Below are positions 11,407 through 12,190 of a stretch of 12,190 bases of DNA, one piece after another. Within the stretch, counting starts at the first letter, position 1. The number at the start of each line of letters is the position of its first letter. Origin of the DNA: Candidatus Woesearchaeota archaeon (GTDB lineage Archaea > Nanobdellota > Nanobdellia > Woesearchaeales > UBA12501); contig JACOVM010000019.1 of NCBI GenBank assembly GCA_016177345.1, positions 1-12,190 of the forward strand. Direction: 5' to 3'. A program made the translations under genes and the position numbers. The notes beneath the pieces are model-generated. The model was not told the DNA's origin, did not search any database, and saw only the letters and a list, made by a program, of their open reading frames with translations.

Positions 11407-12099
11407 TTATTGGGCAGTCCCTTGCGGTGTTCCTTGTCTCACTCGCTGTCTCTCTGCTTCTTGTCTTACCTCTTCAAGGTTTCCTTTAGCAATATCATAA
11501 TTAACTTCTCGAAGTGCGCTATCTGTTGCCACTTGCTGTTCGACCTTTGCTTTTGCACGACGTCCAGCAAGTACTTTTCTGGCTCCTTCAAGAAACCCTG
11601 CAGCCCCGGCTATTCCCCCATACTCGAGAACGCTAAGAAACCAAGGGAGCCCAAATTCTGTTGGGATTAGTATCATTACATAAGCTGCAGCAAATATTCC
11701 GGCAGCATATGCTGTTCCACGACCAATTACCTTAGGGGCACCTGACTCTTTCCAGCTTACAGCAGAATCAGCTTCATGTGCAATAACATCGCTTAATTCT
11801 CTTGGAGTGCTTGCAATCCTTCTTGCAGCTGCTGGTAAGTTCTCAACAGCGCCGATGACAGCCCCAAGAGCAGCAGCTTCAGCAGCTCCATCGGCCCCAT
11901 TGATCGTATACCCAATGGCAGCGCAAAGAGCTGTAACGGGAAGAACTGATTTTACAGCGCTCCCTGCCCGAGAAAGTGCCCTGTATGCAGGACCTCCTGA
12001 GGTATACCGCTGTGCTTCTCGCTCTGCAACATGTTCTAGTGCATTCACTGCCCCAGGCGTGTTCTTAATATAATCAGATTCTGGCTTGAATGTCATCAT
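11407..12099 (-). CDS. Unrecognised polytopic membrane protein, 230 residues
   Basis: No family is recognised. After a soluble, charged N-terminus (1-45) there are hydrophobic Ala/Gly-rich segments at about 52-68 and 72-86. A soluble loop follows (about 90-125), then membrane spans at about 127-147 (GTAYAAGIFAAAYVMILIP) and 153-170 (WFLSVLEYGGIAGAAGFL). A basic stretch (GRRAKAKVE) leads into a charged, probably coiled-coil tail (about 183-221) ending in QGTPQGTAQ. The repeated small-residue spacing (GxxxG/AxxxA) suggests tightly packed helices. Two ATGs are adjacent: 12099 overlaps the upstream stop as ATGA, while 12096 is better spaced from GGTGA just upstream. Either way translation is coupled to the upstream gene. 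Confidence 0.7.
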   Translation of the reverse strand: MMTFKPESDYIKNTPGAVNALEHVAEREAQRYTSGGPAYRALSRAGSAVKSVLPVTALCAAIGYTINGADGAAEAAALGAVIGAVENLPAAARRIASTPRELSDVIAHEADSAVSWKESGAPKVIGRGTAYAAGIFAAAYVMILIPTEFGLPWFLSVLEYGGIAGAAGFLEGARKVLAGRRAKAKVEQQVATDSALREVNYDIAKGNLEEVRQEAERQRVRQGTPQGTAQ

Positions 12100-12190
12100 C
12101 TCACCTTCACTTTCAGCTTCAGTGCTTCAACAAAGTCCTTGCATCGTGTTCGCAAAGTAACTTCGGTGATCTGCGTCATGTCTGTAACTG
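12096..12190 (-). CDS. C-terminal end of an unrecognised gene, cut by the window edge
   Basis: The frame is open from the right edge to a TGA at 12096-12098, giving the last 30 residues (including TEVTLRTRCKDFVEALKLK). An ATG lies in frame at 12179, so a 27-residue peptide is possible, but a longer gene continuing out of the window is more likely. Its stop overlaps the start of the membrane-protein gene as ATGA, and the GGTGA site for that gene lies within its last codons. Nothing can be said of its function. Confidence 0.5.
   Translation of the reverse strand, partial: VTDMTQITEVTLRTRCKDFVEALKLKVKVR

Overview
The window looks like chromosomal DNA of an archaeon. It carries nop5 (scaffold of the C/D-box guide RNP), flpA (fibrillarin-like 2'-O-methyltransferase) and an archaeal-type NMN adenylyltransferase (nadM). 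Its promoters have AT-rich box A elements (TTTAAATA, TTTATATA), and several genes inside operons have GGTGA/GAGG Shine-Dalgarno sites. The mix of compact housekeeping genes, HicAB, an AAA_14/DUF4143 ATPase and many unrecognised short proteins fits a DPANN-type lineage such as Woesearchaeota or Pacearchaeota. That placement is inference; there is no rRNA in the window.

Layout. (1) 20-889 (+) is a winged-helix protein, converging on cutA (891-1199, -) with one base between them. (2) cutA and nop5 diverge from one small intergenic region with a shared, nearly palindromic box A. nop5, an ITPA-like nucleotide pyrophosphatase and flpA then run head to tail on the + strand (1291-3834). (3) From 7679 down to 3873 the - strand carries hicB-hicA, nadK, a membrane-anchored coiled-coil protein, malate dehydrogenase, an unknown 139-residue protein and nadM. 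nadM makes NAD, nadK makes NADP and malate dehydrogenase uses the cofactor, so this is a pyridine-nucleotide cluster. (4) 7680-8206 holds small and non-standard items: a frameshifted 46-codon gene with a good ribosome-binding site, an orphan + promoter, a 28-residue Lys/Arg peptide gene and its hairpin/oligo-T terminator. (5) 8207-9490 (-) is an AAA_14/DUF4143 ATPase. Upstream of it, 9494-9755 contains a perfect 20-bp inverted repeat made of two operator-like dyads, and a second long hairpin. (6) 9756-12190 (-) is an operon of four whole genes and one partial gene. None is confidently recognised; two encode membrane proteins and one has a weak L,D-transpeptidase-like motif.

Promoter-proximal genes on the - strand (hicB, the coiled-coil gene, the ATPase) lack a usable Shine-Dalgarno site but have box A about 25 bp before the start codon, as expected for leaderless mRNAs. 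Most downstream operon genes have Shine-Dalgarno sites. I used this contrast to correct the starts of nop5, malate dehydrogenase, hicB, nadK, the 139-residue protein and the ATPase.

The items least explained by known families are the frameshifted small gene, the 28-residue basic peptide, the dyad operators at 9522-9575 and the unknown operon at the right end.
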